Below are positions 38,906 through 48,183 of a stretch of 64,000 nt of DNA, in pieces. How positions within the stretch are numbered: position 1 is the stretch's first letter; each line of letters starts with the position of its first letter. The position numbers were made by a program, and so were the translations under genes. This DNA comes from Vicinamibacterales bacterium (lineage in GTDB: Bacteria > Acidobacteriota > Vicinamibacteria > Vicinamibacterales > 2-12-FULL-66-21), in the NCBI GenBank assembly GCA_036496585.1, contig DASXLB010000004.1, positions 213,273 to 277,272 of the forward strand, given 5' to 3'. Below the pieces are notes generated by a model. That model worked only from the letters and a program-made list of their open reading frames with translations. It had not been told where the DNA came from and made no database searches.

Positions 38906-39922
38906 ATGACCTTTCCATCCGTGTTCTCCACTGACCTCGCGATCGATCTCGGCACCGCCAACACCTGCGTCTTTGCGCAGGGGCGGGGTATCGTCCTCAA
39001 CGAGCCGTCGATTGTTGCCTTCAACACCGTCAGGGGAGAGGTGGAAGCCGTCGGCCAGGACGCGCATGAGATGCTCGGCCGCACCCCCTCCAACATCCAG
39101 GCGGTCCGGCCGCTCAAGGACGGCGTCATCGCCGACTTCGACGCCGCCGAGAAGATGCTGGTGCATTTCGTCAAGAAGGCGATGGGGTCGTCGCGATGGA
39201 AGCGGCCGCGTCTCATCATCGGCGTGCCGTCTGAGATTACCCAGGTCGAGCGGCGGGCGGTGCGCGACAGCGGCTTCCGCGTCAAGGCGAGCGAAGTGCA
39301 CCTCGTCGACGAGCCGATGGCCGCGGCGATTGGCGCGGGCCTGCCGATCACCGAGGCGGCCGGGAACATGGTCATCGACATCGGCGGCGGCACCACCGAC
39401 ATCGCGGTGATTTCGATGGCCGGCACCGTCTACGGCCGTTCGCTGCGGGTCGCCGGCGACGCGATGGACGACGCGATCATGACCTACCTGCGGAAGTCGT
39501 TCAACCTGCACATCGGCGAACGCACCGCGCAGCAGATCAAGTTCGAAATCGGATCGGCGATGCCGCTCGACGAGCCGCTGCGCATGGACGTCAAGGGACG
39601 GCACGTCGTCGAAGGGGTGCCGAGAACCGTCACGGTCAGCGATGCCGACATCCGAACCGCCCTCGCCGAGCCGCTGCGGCAGATCGTGATCGCCGTCCGC
39701 GAGTCGCTCGAGCGCATTCCGCCCGAGCTCTGCGCCGACATCTACGACCGCGGCGTGGTCCTCACCGGCGGCGGCGCGCTGCTGCGCAACCTCGACAAGC
39801 GCCTCCGCGATGAGACGGGGCTGCCGGTGCTCGTGGCCGAGAACCCGTTGACGTCCGTGGTCACTGGTGCGGGGATGATGCTGACCGACATGGCGCTGCT
39901 GCGGAAGGTGTCGACGAACTGA
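38906..39922 (+). CDS. mreB: MreB-type actin-like cell-shape protein (copy 1)
   Basis: This protein has 338 residues from ATG 38906; an in-frame GTG at 38885 would add seven residues. The actin-fold motifs are phosphate 1 AIDLGTANTCVF, connect 1 QVERRAVRDSGFR, phosphate 2 VIDIGGGTTDIAVISM, adenosine ILVTGGGALLRN-like VVLTGGGALLRNLD, and LCADIYDRGV. MreB filaments guide peptidoglycan synthesis along the long axis of rod cells. No mreC, mreD or rodA is adjacent, which is unusual. A second copy lies at 43728, with a bactofilin and a hybrid kinase between them. Confidence 0.92.
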   Translation: MTFPSVFSTDLAIDLGTANTCVFAQGRGIVLNEPSIVAFNTVRGEVEAVGQDAHEMLGRTPSNIQAVRPLKDGVIADFDAAEKMLVHFVKKAMGSSRWKRPRLIIGVPSEITQVERRAVRDSGFRVKASEVHLVDEPMAAAIGAGLPITEAAGNMVIDIGGGTTDIAVISMAGTVYGRSLRVAGDAMDDAIMTYLRKSFNLHIGERTAQQIKFEIGSAMPLDEPLRMDVKGRHVVEGVPRTVTVSDADIRTALAEPLRQIVIAVRESLERIPPELCADIYDRGVVLTGGGALLRNLDKRLRDETGLPVLVAENPLTSVVTGAGMMLTDMALLRKVSTN

Positions 39923-39956
39923 GGAAGGTCGTCCGCGAGACGTGACGCGGCGCGAT

Positions 39957-40033
39957 CCGGCCGCGACTCCGCGCTGCGACTGACGCCGGGCGTCCGCGGC
40001 CGGTGCCCGAGCCCCGGCCGCAGACGTGGCCGG
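39957..40033. terminator. two hairpins between convergent genes
   Basis: CCGGCCGCG (39957-39965) pairs with CGCGGCCGG (39995-40003) across a 29-nt loop. CCGGCC (40014-40019) pairs with GGCCGG (40028-40033) across 8 nt. They lie between the mreB stop and the stop of the convergent exported-protein gene, without T tracts. They may end transcription from both sides. Confidence 0.4.
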
Positions 40034-40039
40034 GACGCG

Positions 40040-40552
40040 CTATTTCTTCTTCGCCGGCGGCGGCGGCGCCAGCGTGTACTCGCCGTCGACGGTGACGTCG
40101 GCGCTGCCGTCGGCGTTGGCCGTGCCCTTGTAGGTGCCGGCCCCCTTGATCCCCTTCAGCTTGCCGGTGCCGCTGACGAACGTCCATTTCCCTTCGATGG
40201 TGCCGTTGCTGTCCTTGGCCATCGCGGTCGCGCCGTTGAACCGCACCATGTACTTGTCACCGTTGTCCATCGTCGCGGTGTGATAGCCGCTGTCGCGCAT
40301 GGTGGTGCCGTTCACCTCGCCGGTCGCGACGTCGACGCCGGTCTTGGTCTTGAGCCCCTCGATCTCCTGCGAGCCGTCCCATGTGCACGCGGACTTGCGC
40401 GCGTAGACCACGTGACCCGGTTTGTCGCCGACCTCGATCGACTGGTCGGCATCGGGTTTCGCGCAGTGCAGTTTGCCGCCGGTTTTCGTCTGCGCGCCGG
40501 CTGGGATCGCCAACAGCAGTGCAGCCAGACACAGTACACCCGTGTTTCTCAT
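40040..40552 (-). CDS. small exported protein of unknown function
   Basis: This 170-residue exported protein has ATG 40552 with GGAGG upstream. The signal peptide MRNTGVLCLAALLLAIPAGA ends near AQ. The mature region is beta-rich, with WTFVSGTGKLKGIKGAGTYK and ANADGSADVTVDGEYTL. It resembles the lipocalin-like or DUF3224-like small secreted proteins often seen in Acidobacteria. Two cysteines (in LHCAK and SACTW) could form a disulfide. The C-terminus is Pro/Lys. It lies next to the bactofilin gene on the same strand. I cannot assign a function. Confidence 0.65.
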   Translation of the reverse strand: MRNTGVLCLAALLLAIPAGAQTKTGGKLHCAKPDADQSIEVGDKPGHVVYARKSACTWDGSQEIEGLKTKTGVDVATGEVNGTTMRDSGYHTATMDNGDKYMVRFNGATAMAKDSNGTIEGKWTFVSGTGKLKGIKGAGTYKGTANADGSADVTVDGEYTLAPPPPAKKK

Positions 40553-40646
40553 CGTCGCCTCCGTTCCGATGTGAAGGGTTCCGCCTTGGGGATCCGCCGA
40601 ATTGTCGGGAGGCCGGGATTGTAGCGCGTTTACGGTCGCCGCCGGT

Positions 40647-40994
40647 CTACGCTTTCTGCTTGTGACGGGCGACGCTGCCGGCGGCCTGCGCGCGCTCGGT
40701 GTTGACCGGCCCGTTGAGCAGCGCGCCGTCCTGCAGCAGCAGCTTCGACGTGACGACACTCCCCTGAACACTGCCGGTGGAGGCAATTTCCAGTCGATCG
40801 GTCGCGACATGGCCATCGAGGCGCCCGCGCACGACCACCGAGGCGGCCGTCACCCTGGCCTGCACGGAGGCGGCCTCCTCGACCATCAACTTGTAGCCGG
40901 GAAGGTCAATCGAGCCCTCGAGCGTGAAATCGACGGTGAAGTCTTCCGCCGCCGCCAGGTCGCCCTTGATCGTCAAGTCTCTGCCGATGCGCAT
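40647..40994 (-). CDS. bactofilin (polymer-forming cytoskeletal protein)
   Basis: This 115-residue protein has the bactofilin beta-helix pattern: short strands about six residues apart with hydrophobic cores (DLTIKGDLAAAEDFTVDFTL, then VVVRGRLDGHVATDRLEIAS and GSVQGSVVTSKLLL). Bactofilins polymerise without nucleotides and organise cell-shape or polarity functions. A TAACAT hexamer 6 nt before the ATG suggests a leaderless transcript. It sits between the two mreB copies and is divergent from the hybrid kinase gene. Confidence 0.82.
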   Translation of the reverse strand: MRIGRDLTIKGDLAAAEDFTVDFTLEGSIDLPGYKLMVEEAASVQARVTAASVVVRGRLDGHVATDRLEIASTGSVQGSVVTSKLLLQDGALLNGPVNTERAQAAGSVARHKQKA

Positions 40995-41097
40995 CCGGAT
41001 ATGTTACGCGCTAGACTGTCCCTTGCGACACCGACCTCGGCAATAATGGCGGGGTAGGCTGATACCCCGGGGCGTTCCAGCCGAGAAACCTTTCGAG

Positions 41098-43275
41098 ATG
41101 CGCAGAGCGCTGCCGCTGTCGGTCCAACTGCTGCTGGCGTTTCTCGCCCTGTTGATCGGGCTTGCCACGGTGCTGACCCGGGCGGCCTATACCGCCCTCG
41201 CCTCGACGCTGCGCACTGACGCCGGGCGCCAGGTCAGCCTCGAGAGCGAAACGCGCGCCCAGAGTCTGTCCCAGCTTTTCGAGTTCCGCCGTCAGCATGC
41301 CGAGAACTTCCTGGGCAGTCTGACATCGGTATGCGCCGAGTCGTCGGGGCTCGGCCGCCTGGGATGGGCGCCCGACTGCGTGGCCCCGATGCTGGCCGAC
41401 TTCCGCAGGAGCGAGGAGGCGCTCGGCGCGCTGCTGACGTATCGGGGACGCGTCCTTCGACGGGCCGGCGACGAGGTTGGCGACGTCGAGCCGGAGCCGA
41501 ACGCCCTCGCGAAACCGTTGCGCGTGGCGGGCGGCGCGGTGGAATACGTGCTCAAAGCCGGGCGCGGCGACCTGACCCTGACGCTGCGCTTCGGGGACGA
41601 CGACGTCCAGCGGTTGTTTGCCTCGTCGTCGCCGTTTCGCCGGAGCGCGGAGGTGTTTCTGCTCGACGCCGACGGCACCTTCCTCGCCTCCTCGAGTCCC
41701 GGCGCATCGGCCGCGCGGACGCAGGTTTCGGCGCTGGCGGGACGCTGCCGGGCCGGGTCGGCGACGTTTGTCGGCGTCGACTTCACCGGAACGACCAGCT
41801 TTCAGAGCCTTCAGCCCCTGGCGGCGCTCGGCGGCGGCTGTGTCGGCGCCCGCCTCGACTACAGCGAAGCGATCGCGCCGGCCCAGGCGCTCTACGACGA
41901 TCTGGTCCGCCGCGTGATCTGGTTCGTCCTCGGCGGCATTCTGCTCTCACTCGTGGCGGCGCACTGGATCTCGGCGCCGATCAGGCGGCTCGCCGAGGCG
42001 GCGCGGCGCCTGCAGTCGGGCAACTTCCAACAGCCGGTGCCGATTGGCGGCCCGTCGGAGGTGCGCGCGCTTGGACGCAGCTTCGGCGCGATGTCGAGCG
42101 AGCTCGAGGAGCTGGTGGGGCGCGAGCAGGCGGCGCGCCTCGACGCCGAGAAGGCAAACCGGGCGAAGGACGACTTTCTCGCCACCGTCTCGCACGAACT
42201 GCGGACCCCGCTCAACGCGGTCCTTGCCTGGGCGCAGGTCGTGAAGGCGCACGATCTGCCGCCGGCCGAGCTCCGGCACGCGATCGACGTGATCGAGAGC
42301 AGCGCCCGCGCGCAGAGCCGCCTCGTCGACGATCTGCTCGACGTCTCGCGAATCGTGTCGGGCCGGATGCGGATGCTGCGCGAAGCGATCCCGCTTGCCC
42401 ACGTCGTGGAGGCGGCGCTCGAACAGGTGCGACCGCAGGCTCAGGGCAAGCAGCTCGAGATCCACAGCGATCTCCGCGACCCGTCGCTGGTCTTCGGCGA
42501 CCCGCGGCGTCTCGAGCAGGTGGTGTGGAACCTGCTGTCGAATGCCATCAAGTTCTCCGATGGGCCCGGCCGGGTCAGCGTGGTCCTGGGACGGAGCGGA
42601 CGCAATCTGGTGCTGACGGTCAGCGACGCCGGCGCCGGCATCCCGGCGGACTTCCTGCCGCACGCCTTCGAATGGTTCCGGCAGGCGGACGGACTGGCCC
42701 GCGGTCAGTCGGGCCTCGGTCTCGGGCTGGGCATCGTCCGGCACATCGTCGAGCTTCACCACGGCAGTGTGCGGGCCGAGAGCGCCGGCGAAGGTCGCGG
42801 CTCCACGTTCACGGTCACACTCCCGGCGTACGAGCCGAGCTCGACGTCGCTGACGGTGCGGGTCCAGAACCCTGCGCTGCCCGGTGCCGCTCCACGTAGC
42901 CTCGCGCGCGCGCGGATTCTGCTGGTGGAAGACGACGAGCATGTCCGGGAAGTGCTTCGCCTGACGCTGCAGCGCGCCGGTGCGTCGGTCGACACGGCGG
43001 CGACCGCCGGCGAGGCGCGGCGCGAAATGCAGGGCGGGCCGCCGGACGTCCTCATCTCCGACATTCGGATGCCCAAGGAAGACGGCTATTCGTTGATCAG
43101 ATCGCTGCGGCGGGCTGGGATTGTGACGCCGGCCATTGCGCTGACGTCGTACGCGCGCCAGGAAGACGCCGACGAGGCGCGGGCCGCCGGCTTTCAGATC
43201 CACCTGGCCAAGCCAATCGACGAGGGGCGCCTGCTGGCCGCAGTCGCGTCGCTGCTCGGCGGCACGGTGCACTGA
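41098..43275 (+). CDS. hybrid sensor histidine kinase/response regulator
   Basis: In this 725-residue protein an N-terminal helix (about 8-30) and a second helix (about 272-290) flank a periplasmic sensor region of about 240 residues. HAMP (about 290-340), HisKA with VSHELRTPLNAVL (H366), HATPase_c (NLLSNAIKFSDGP, DAGAGIPADFLPHAF, GLGLGIVRHIVELHHG) and a C-terminal receiver (ILLVEDDEHV, with phospho-acceptor D655 in LISDIRMPK and K in HLAKPID) follow. The periplasmic sensor contains several Cys. No DNA-binding output is fused. It is immediately upstream of the small coiled-coil gene and of mreB copy 2. Confidence 0.9.
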   Translation: MRRALPLSVQLLLAFLALLIGLATVLTRAAYTALASTLRTDAGRQVSLESETRAQSLSQLFEFRRQHAENFLGSLTSVCAESSGLGRLGWAPDCVAPMLADFRRSEEALGALLTYRGRVLRRAGDEVGDVEPEPNALAKPLRVAGGAVEYVLKAGRGDLTLTLRFGDDDVQRLFASSSPFRRSAEVFLLDADGTFLASSSPGASAARTQVSALAGRCRAGSATFVGVDFTGTTSFQSLQPLAALGGGCVGARLDYSEAIAPAQALYDDLVRRVIWFVLGGILLSLVAAHWISAPIRRLAEAARRLQSGNFQQPVPIGGPSEVRALGRSFGAMSSELEELVGREQAARLDAEKANRAKDDFLATVSHELRTPLNAVLAWAQVVKAHDLPPAELRHAIDVIESSARAQSRLVDDLLDVSRIVSGRMRMLREAIPLAHVVEAALEQVRPQAQGKQLEIHSDLRDPSLVFGDPRRLEQVVWNLLSNAIKFSDGPGRVSVVLGRSGRNLVLTVSDAGAGIPADFLPHAFEWFRQADGLARGQSGLGLGLGIVRHIVELHHGSVRAESAGEGRGSTFTVTLPAYEPSSTSLTVRVQNPALPGAAPRSLARARILLVEDDEHVREVLRLTLQRAGASVDTAATAGEARREMQGGPPDVLISDIRMPKEDGYSLIRSLRRAGIVTPAIALTSYARQEDADEARAAGFQIHLAKPIDEGRLLAAVASLLGGTVH

Positions 43276-43325
43276 AAACGATCGGAACCGCCGCGCAGCC
43301 GCGCGGCTCCAGTACAATCGCTGAC

Positions 43326-43565
43326 ATGTCCGACGAAGATCTCAAAGCGGAAGTCGAGCGGTTGCGCGCCGAGAACGACCAACTGAAGAACCGGCCCGCC
43401 CGCGGCGGCCTCAAGGTCAGCGAGAAAGGCGCCGTCTCCGTCTACGGACTTGGCCGCTTTCCCGTCACCCTCTACAAAGAGCAGTGGGCCAAGCTGCTCG
43501 CGATGGCCGACGAGATCCGCGCCTTCATCAAGGAAAACGAGTCGAAGCTGAAAGCCAAGGAGTAG
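43326..43565 (+). CDS. 79-residue coiled-coil protein of unknown function
   Basis: The N-terminus is a short coiled coil (DLKAEVERLRAENDQLKN). A conserved-looking core follows (KVSEKGAVSVYGLGRFPVTL), then a Lys-rich helical tail. I recognise no named family, but the protein text, typical codon use and the TACAAT hexamer 7 nt before the ATG support a real, possibly leaderless gene. The coiled coil suggests dimerisation. It sits between the hybrid kinase and mreB copy 2. Confidence 0.8.
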   Translation: MSDEDLKAEVERLRAENDQLKNRPARGGLKVSEKGAVSVYGLGRFPVTLYKEQWAKLLAMADEIRAFIKENESKLKAKE

Positions 43566-43727
43566 CGCTTTCGACGGTGCGCCGGGCGCGTTCGACCAGC
43601 GAAGGCGTGCGCGTCGGTGCGTAAGAAATACTCGCCAGTGTAAATATCGCGGCGCTGCTGTTCCCAGGTCGCGAGCATTTCCGCACAAAAACACCGGGAA
43701 CGGATCGTGCTGCGCGCCCGCGCATCC

Positions 43728-44735
43728 ATGAACCTCTTCTCTACGGATATCGCCATCGACCTCGGTACGGCGAACACCTGCGTCTTCGCACACGGCCGCG
43801 GCATCGTCCTCAACGAACCGTCGATCGTCGCATTCAACACGGCCAAGGGTCACGTCGAAGCGGTTGGCCAGGAGGCGCACGAGATGCTCGGGCGGACGCC
43901 CGGGTACATCAAGGCGGTGCGGCCGCTGCGCGACGGCGTGATCGCCGACTTCGACGCCGCCGAGAAGATGCTGGTGCACTTCGTGCGCAAGGCGATGGGG
44001 CGCTCGTACCTGAAACGGCCGCGCCTGGTGATTGGCGTGCCCTCCGAGATTACGCAGGTCGAGCGGCGGGCCGTGCGCGACAGCGGATTCCGCGTCAAGG
44101 CCAGTGAAGTCCACCTGGTCGAGGAGCCGATGGCGGCGGCGATCGGGGCGGGGCTGCCGGTGACCGAGGCCGCCGGCAACATGATCATCGACATCGGCGG
44201 AGGCACGACCGACATCGCCGTCATCTCGATGGCGGGCTCGGTCTACGGCCGGTCGCTCCGCGTCGCCGGCGACGCGATGGACGATGCGATCGTCGCCTTC
44301 ATGCGCAAGACCTTCAACCTGTATATCGGCGAGCGTACCGCGCAGCAGATCAAGTTCGAGATCGGGTCGGCGATGCCGCTCGAGCAGAAACTGGAGATGA
44401 TCGTCAAGGGGCGGCACGTGCTCGAAGGGGTGCCGAAGACCGTCATCGTCACCGACGCAGACATCCGGACGGCGCTCGCCGACCCTCTTCACCAGATCGT
44501 TCGCGCGGTCCGCGAGGCGCTCGAACGGATTCCTCCGGAACTGTGCGCCGACATCTACGACCGCGGCATCGTGCTCACCGGCGGCGGCGCGCTGCTGCGC
44601 AATCTCGATCACCGGCTGAGGGACGACATCGGCTTGCCGGTCCTGATCGCTGAAAACCCCTTGACCTCGGTCGTCCTCGGCGCCGGCATGATGCTGTCGG
44701 ACATCGGGCTGCTGCGAAAGGTGGCGTCGAACTAG
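43728..44735 (+). CDS. mreB: MreB-type actin-like cell-shape protein (copy 2)
   Basis: This protein has 335 residues from ATG 43728, with an in-frame GTG at 43707 as in copy 1. Motifs match copy 1: AIDLGTANTCVFAHGRGIVL, QVERRAVRDSGFR, IIDIGGGTTDIAVISMAGS and VLTGGGALLRNLDHRLRDD. By eye the two proteins are highly similar, with differences such as RSYLKR against SSRWKR and LEQKLEMI against LDEPLRMD. They are therefore paralogs from a fairly old duplication or specialised copies (MreB/Mbl style). No mreCD follows. Confidence 0.92.
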   Translation: MNLFSTDIAIDLGTANTCVFAHGRGIVLNEPSIVAFNTAKGHVEAVGQEAHEMLGRTPGYIKAVRPLRDGVIADFDAAEKMLVHFVRKAMGRSYLKRPRLVIGVPSEITQVERRAVRDSGFRVKASEVHLVEEPMAAAIGAGLPVTEAAGNMIIDIGGGTTDIAVISMAGSVYGRSLRVAGDAMDDAIVAFMRKTFNLYIGERTAQQIKFEIGSAMPLEQKLEMIVKGRHVLEGVPKTVIVTDADIRTALADPLHQIVRAVREALERIPPELCADIYDRGIVLTGGGALLRNLDHRLRDDIGLPVLIAENPLTSVVLGAGMMLSDIGLLRKVASN

Positions 44736-44859
44736 GACCTCGCACAGGCTGAGGCGCCTGCGAGCGGGCCACCGCCCGCACGACACGCCGGCGGGCGTCG
44801 TGCTCATCCGCCGCGCGGTTACGCACGTAAATGTTGCGCCGCACGGCGTACACTGAGAC

Positions 44860-46482
44860 GTGGCCCTCTTCCTCGCGTGGCTGATCGCCCTGGCGGCGGC
44901 GCCGCAGACGGCCGTACTCAGAATCACCGTCAGCGTGACTGCCGCCGATGGCAGCACCCACCCGGTGCCGAGGCATGTCCTTCTCATCAGCGACGACCCG
45001 GTCACCGCCTCGCCGCAGCGATTCGTCACCAAGGCGGACGGCACGGCGGAAGCGCACCTCAAGCCCGGGAAGTACGTCGTCGAATCCGACAACCCCTACG
45101 TGCTCGACGGACAGGCCTACGAATGGTCGCAGCCGGTCAAGGTCGCGGCGACCGGCGAGACGACGCTGGCGTTGACGGCCGCGAACGCGGCGATCGAGGC
45201 GGCGAAGCCAGGCGCCGCGCCGACCGTCGCCGCCGTAGAGGAGCGGGTCGAGGGTTCGCTGCTCGCGGACTGGAAGGACAGCATCGTCATCATCTGGACC
45301 CCGGCGCGTGTCGGCCGGGGATTTCTGATGGACGCGCGTGGGCTCGTTGTCACCAACCAGCGGCTGATCGAGACAGCCACCACGGTGGAAGTGCAGGTCT
45401 CGGCCACGACGAAGGTCGCCGGACGCGTCGTGGCGAACGATCCCAACCGGAACGTCGCCATCATCTGGATCGATCCACGGGCGGTGGCGCCGGCACGGCC
45501 GCTGACGCCGGCCTTCTCGCCGCCGGCTGCGCCGCTGGCCGAGCGCGACACGGTCTACGCGATCGAGGCGCCGGCCAGCGGCGCCCGGAGCGTGATCTCG
45601 GGCACCGTCGACCGGGTGTCGGCGCACACCGTCTCGTCGGATGTGCCGCTCGGTCGTGACAGCGCCGGCGTGCCGCTCCTGAACGCATCGGGCCGGGTCG
45701 TCGCGATCACGACATCGGCTGAAGAGGCCTCGGCGGTGAACGAGATCTCACCGCGCTCGGTTCGGATCGACGACGCGCAAAGCGCGCTGGCGGAGGCCGG
45801 AAAGAAGATCGAAGGCGCGGCGCCACCCTCGGCCACGCCGCTGCCCATGGACCCGGATCTGCCCTTCCCGGAGGAGGCGCTGAAGAAGGCCGCCAAGGCG
45901 CGCGGTGCCAGCCTCTCGCCGTACCTGGTGGCGGCGTCCGACTTCGAGGTGAATATCATCACCCCGCCGGTGCTCTATGGCTCGCTGCACAAGAGCGACG
46001 ACGGTGGGCATTTCGACTACGCGCGCGATGACCATGCCCAGGCGCAGGCGGTGCTCAACCCGCTCGACGACTTCGGGACCTGGCGCGAGTACGTGAGCGA
46101 CGCGCCCCCCGTCGTGTTGATTCGGGTGACGCCGAAATTCGGCGAGAACTTCTGGACGACGGTCGCCCGCGGCGCCGCGCAGACCCAGGGGGTGGCGATT
46201 CCGGCGATCAAGCGCCCCAAGGCCGGCTTTGGCGGGCTGCGCCTGTCGTGCGGCGACAAGGAGATCGCGCCGATTCATCCGTTCCGCATCGAGCACCGCC
46301 TCGATGGGTCCGCCTCGATCGACGAAGGCTTGTATGCCTTCGACGTCTCGGCGTTTTCGCCGCAATGCGGCCGCGTGTCGATCACCCTGTTCTCCGACAA
46401 GCCGTCGGACAAGGGGGACACGCGAACCGTCGATGCGAAGATCGTCCAGCAGGTGTGGGACGACTTCGCACCGTATCGCTGA
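44860..46482 (+). CDS. exported trypsin-fold protein lacking the catalytic triad
   Basis: This 540-residue protein has a GTG start 5 nt after a TACACT hexamer. A signal-like segment ([15 protein letters not shown]) precedes a sandwich domain (about 20-115) with [20 protein letters not shown], a linker, then a trypsin-2-like fold (about 125-290): [49 protein letters not shown]. The usual TNAHVV His is Arg (N-Q-R, near residue 168), the Asp position reads NVAI, and the GNSGGPL loop is DSAGVPL. It is therefore a likely pseudoprotease. The C-terminal ~200 residues (about 340-540) are unassigned. It may bind peptides or act as a periplasmic scaffold. Confidence 0.75.
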   Translation: MALFLAWLIALAAAPQTAVLRITVSVTAADGSTHPVPRHVLLISDDPVTASPQRFVTKADGTAEAHLKPGKYVVESDNPYVLDGQAYEWSQPVKVAATGETTLALTAANAAIEAAKPGAAPTVAAVEERVEGSLLADWKDSIVIIWTPARVGRGFLMDARGLVVTNQRLIETATTVEVQVSATTKVAGRVVANDPNRNVAIIWIDPRAVAPARPLTPAFSPPAAPLAERDTVYAIEAPASGARSVISGTVDRVSAHTVSSDVPLGRDSAGVPLLNASGRVVAITTSAEEASAVNEISPRSVRIDDAQSALAEAGKKIEGAAPPSATPLPMDPDLPFPEEALKKAAKARGASLSPYLVAASDFEVNIITPPVLYGSLHKSDDGGHFDYARDDHAQAQAVLNPLDDFGTWREYVSDAPPVVLIRVTPKFGENFWTTVARGAAQTQGVAIPAIKRPKAGFGGLRLSCGDKEIAPIHPFRIEHRLDGSASIDEGLYAFDVSAFSPQCGRVSITLFSDKPSDKGDTRTVDAKIVQQVWDDFAPYR

Positions 46483-46522
46483 ACGAGTGATCTGCCGCCA
46501 GACCGCAGCGCGACCTGAGACC

Positions 46523-47515
46523 ATGCACCTGTCGATTCTCGATCTGTCGCCGATCACCGAAGGGAGCGACGCCGGTACGGCACTGCGCAACTCGCTCGAT
46601 CTCGCGCAGCATGCCGAGCAGTGGGGATACCGCCGCTTCTGGGTCGCGGAGCACCACAACATGCCGGGGATTGCGAGCGCCGCGACCGCCGTCGTCATCG
46701 CTTATCTCGCGGGCGGCACCCGCACGATCCGCGTCGGGTCGGGTGGCGTCATGCTGCCCAACCACGCGCCACTCGTCGTGGCGGAGCAGTTCGGCACGCT
46801 CGAGTCGCTCTTCCCAGGGCGGATCGATCTCGGCCTCGGGCGCGCCCCCGGCACCGATCCCAGGACCGCGCAGGCGCTGCGCCGGACGCTCGCCAGCGAC
46901 CCGGACGCGTTCCCGCAGGACGTGCTCGAGCTGTTGTCCTACTTCCAACCGGAAGACGGGCAGAACCTCCGCGCCGTTCCCGGCGCGGGCGCGTCCGTGC
47001 CTATCTATATCCTCGGGTCGAGCCTGTTCGGCGCGCAGGTCGCGGCGGCGCTGGGGCTGCCGTTCGCGTTCGCGTCGCATTTCGCCGCGGCGCAGATGCT
47101 GCCGGCGATTCGGATCTACCGCGAACGCTTCACCGCATCGCCGGTCGCGCAGATCGCGCAGCCGTACGTGATGCTCGGCGTCAGCATCGTCGCGGCCGAG
47201 ACCGACGACGAGGCGCGGTTCCTTGCGTCGTCTGCACGCCAGTCGTTCGCCAGCCTGCGCGCCGGCACGCCGATTCGGCTGCCGCCGCCCAGCCGTGAAT
47301 GGGAGAAGGCAGTGGTGCCGTTCGACGCCACGCGGATCGAATCGCTGCCGTCGATTTCCATCGTCGGGTCGGCGGCGACGATCCGTGCGGGGCTGGGGGC
47401 GTTCACGGCGCTCACCGCGCCAGACGAGCTGATCGTCGTGTCGCACGTCCACGATCACGGCGCACGGCTGCGATCCTACGAGATCGTGGCGAACCTGGAC
47501 GCGCGCGCCGATTGA
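46523..47515 (+). CDS. LLM-class flavin-dependent monooxygenase (luciferase-like)
   Basis: This 330-residue FMN/F420-type TIM-barrel oxidoreductase starts at ATG 46523, where the family N-terminus begins ([20 protein letters not shown]). Typical text includes [37 protein letters not shown] and the cofactor segment [15 protein letters not shown]. Members of this MsnO8-like group oxidise small organics using reduced flavin from a partner reductase. The substrate is unknown. Its neighbours do not suggest a pathway. Confidence 0.9.
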   Translation: MHLSILDLSPITEGSDAGTALRNSLDLAQHAEQWGYRRFWVAEHHNMPGIASAATAVVIAYLAGGTRTIRVGSGGVMLPNHAPLVVAEQFGTLESLFPGRIDLGLGRAPGTDPRTAQALRRTLASDPDAFPQDVLELLSYFQPEDGQNLRAVPGAGASVPIYILGSSLFGAQVAAALGLPFAFASHFAAAQMLPAIRIYRERFTASPVAQIAQPYVMLGVSIVAAETDDEARFLASSARQSFASLRAGTPIRLPPPSREWEKAVVPFDATRIESLPSISIVGSAATIRAGLGAFTALTAPDELIVVSHVHDHGARLRSYEIVANLDARAD

Positions 47516-47648
47516 CGGCGGCGAGCAGGCGGCGATCGCCGCCACCAACGTGTACCAGGGCTGCCGCATCTCCGTCACAGTCGGGCTCGTCTACATCTTC
47601 AAGAACGCGGCGTTGTTCGCGGCTGCGATGCTGGAAGGTGAGGTCCTT

Positions 47649-48035
47649 GTGAACACTCTGGCGAAGAGAGCGTCGGTGCTGATGGCTGCCATGGCGATGT
47701 TGACCGGCGGTGCGGCGGTGGCGCGCGCCGACCAACAGGTCACCGCTACCGTGCCGTTCGTGTTCCAGGTCGGCGAGATGACGCTGCCCGCGGGCGTCTA
47801 CACGATCAGCTATCGGAGCGAGCAGCCGAACCTGCTGACCATCACCGCGGCGAGCGGCGAGCACGTGACGATCGCGCTCGCGGTTCGGCTGTCGAACGAG
47901 GCGCTCGCCGACGGGCCACGGCTCGAGTTCCGCCGTACGGCCGGCGCCAATTACCTCGAGCGCGTCGTGCTGTCGGATGTCGACGGCATGCAGATGTCCC
48001 TGCCGGCGCTTGCCGCCGCCTCGCGCTCTCGTTGA
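47649..48035 (+). CDS. small exported protein of unknown function
   Basis: This protein has 128 residues from GTG 47649, chosen because GGAAGGTGAGG (47633-47643) is ideally placed and a signal peptide follows (SVLMAAMAMLTGGAAVARA). Upstream in-frame ATGs lack a ribosome site. The mature protein is beta-rich (TATVPFVFQVGEMTLPAGVY, NLLTITAASGEHVTIAL), as in a small periplasmic sandwich domain that is frequent in Acidobacteria. No catalytic motif is visible. The function is unknown. Confidence 0.65.
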   Translation: MNTLAKRASVLMAAMAMLTGGAAVARADQQVTATVPFVFQVGEMTLPAGVYTISYRSEQPNLLTITAASGEHVTIALAVRLSNEALADGPRLEFRRTAGANYLERVVLSDVDGMQMSLPALAAASRSR

Positions 48036-48150
48036 GCGCCGCGGCGAAGCGCCCGTTTCGCGTTTGAAGCCGGTGCGGTCGGCGACGGTGCGAACCTCCC
48101 GTCGCACGCGTCCGCTGCCGCCCGGCTTCCGCGAAGCGCTGTCATGGACG

Positions 48151-48180
48151 GGCGGCGCCGCTGAATCAAGCGGCGCCGCC
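48151..48180. terminator. perfect 12-bp GC hairpin downstream of the exported-protein gene
   Basis: GGCGGCGCCGCT (48151-48162) and AGCGGCGCCGCC (48169-48180) form a perfect 12-bp stem with loop GAATCA. There is no T tract. It lies 116 nt past the gene ending at 48035 and 90 nt before the SNF2 gene, so it could terminate or protect the upstream transcript. Confidence 0.55.
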
Positions 48181-48183
48181 CCG

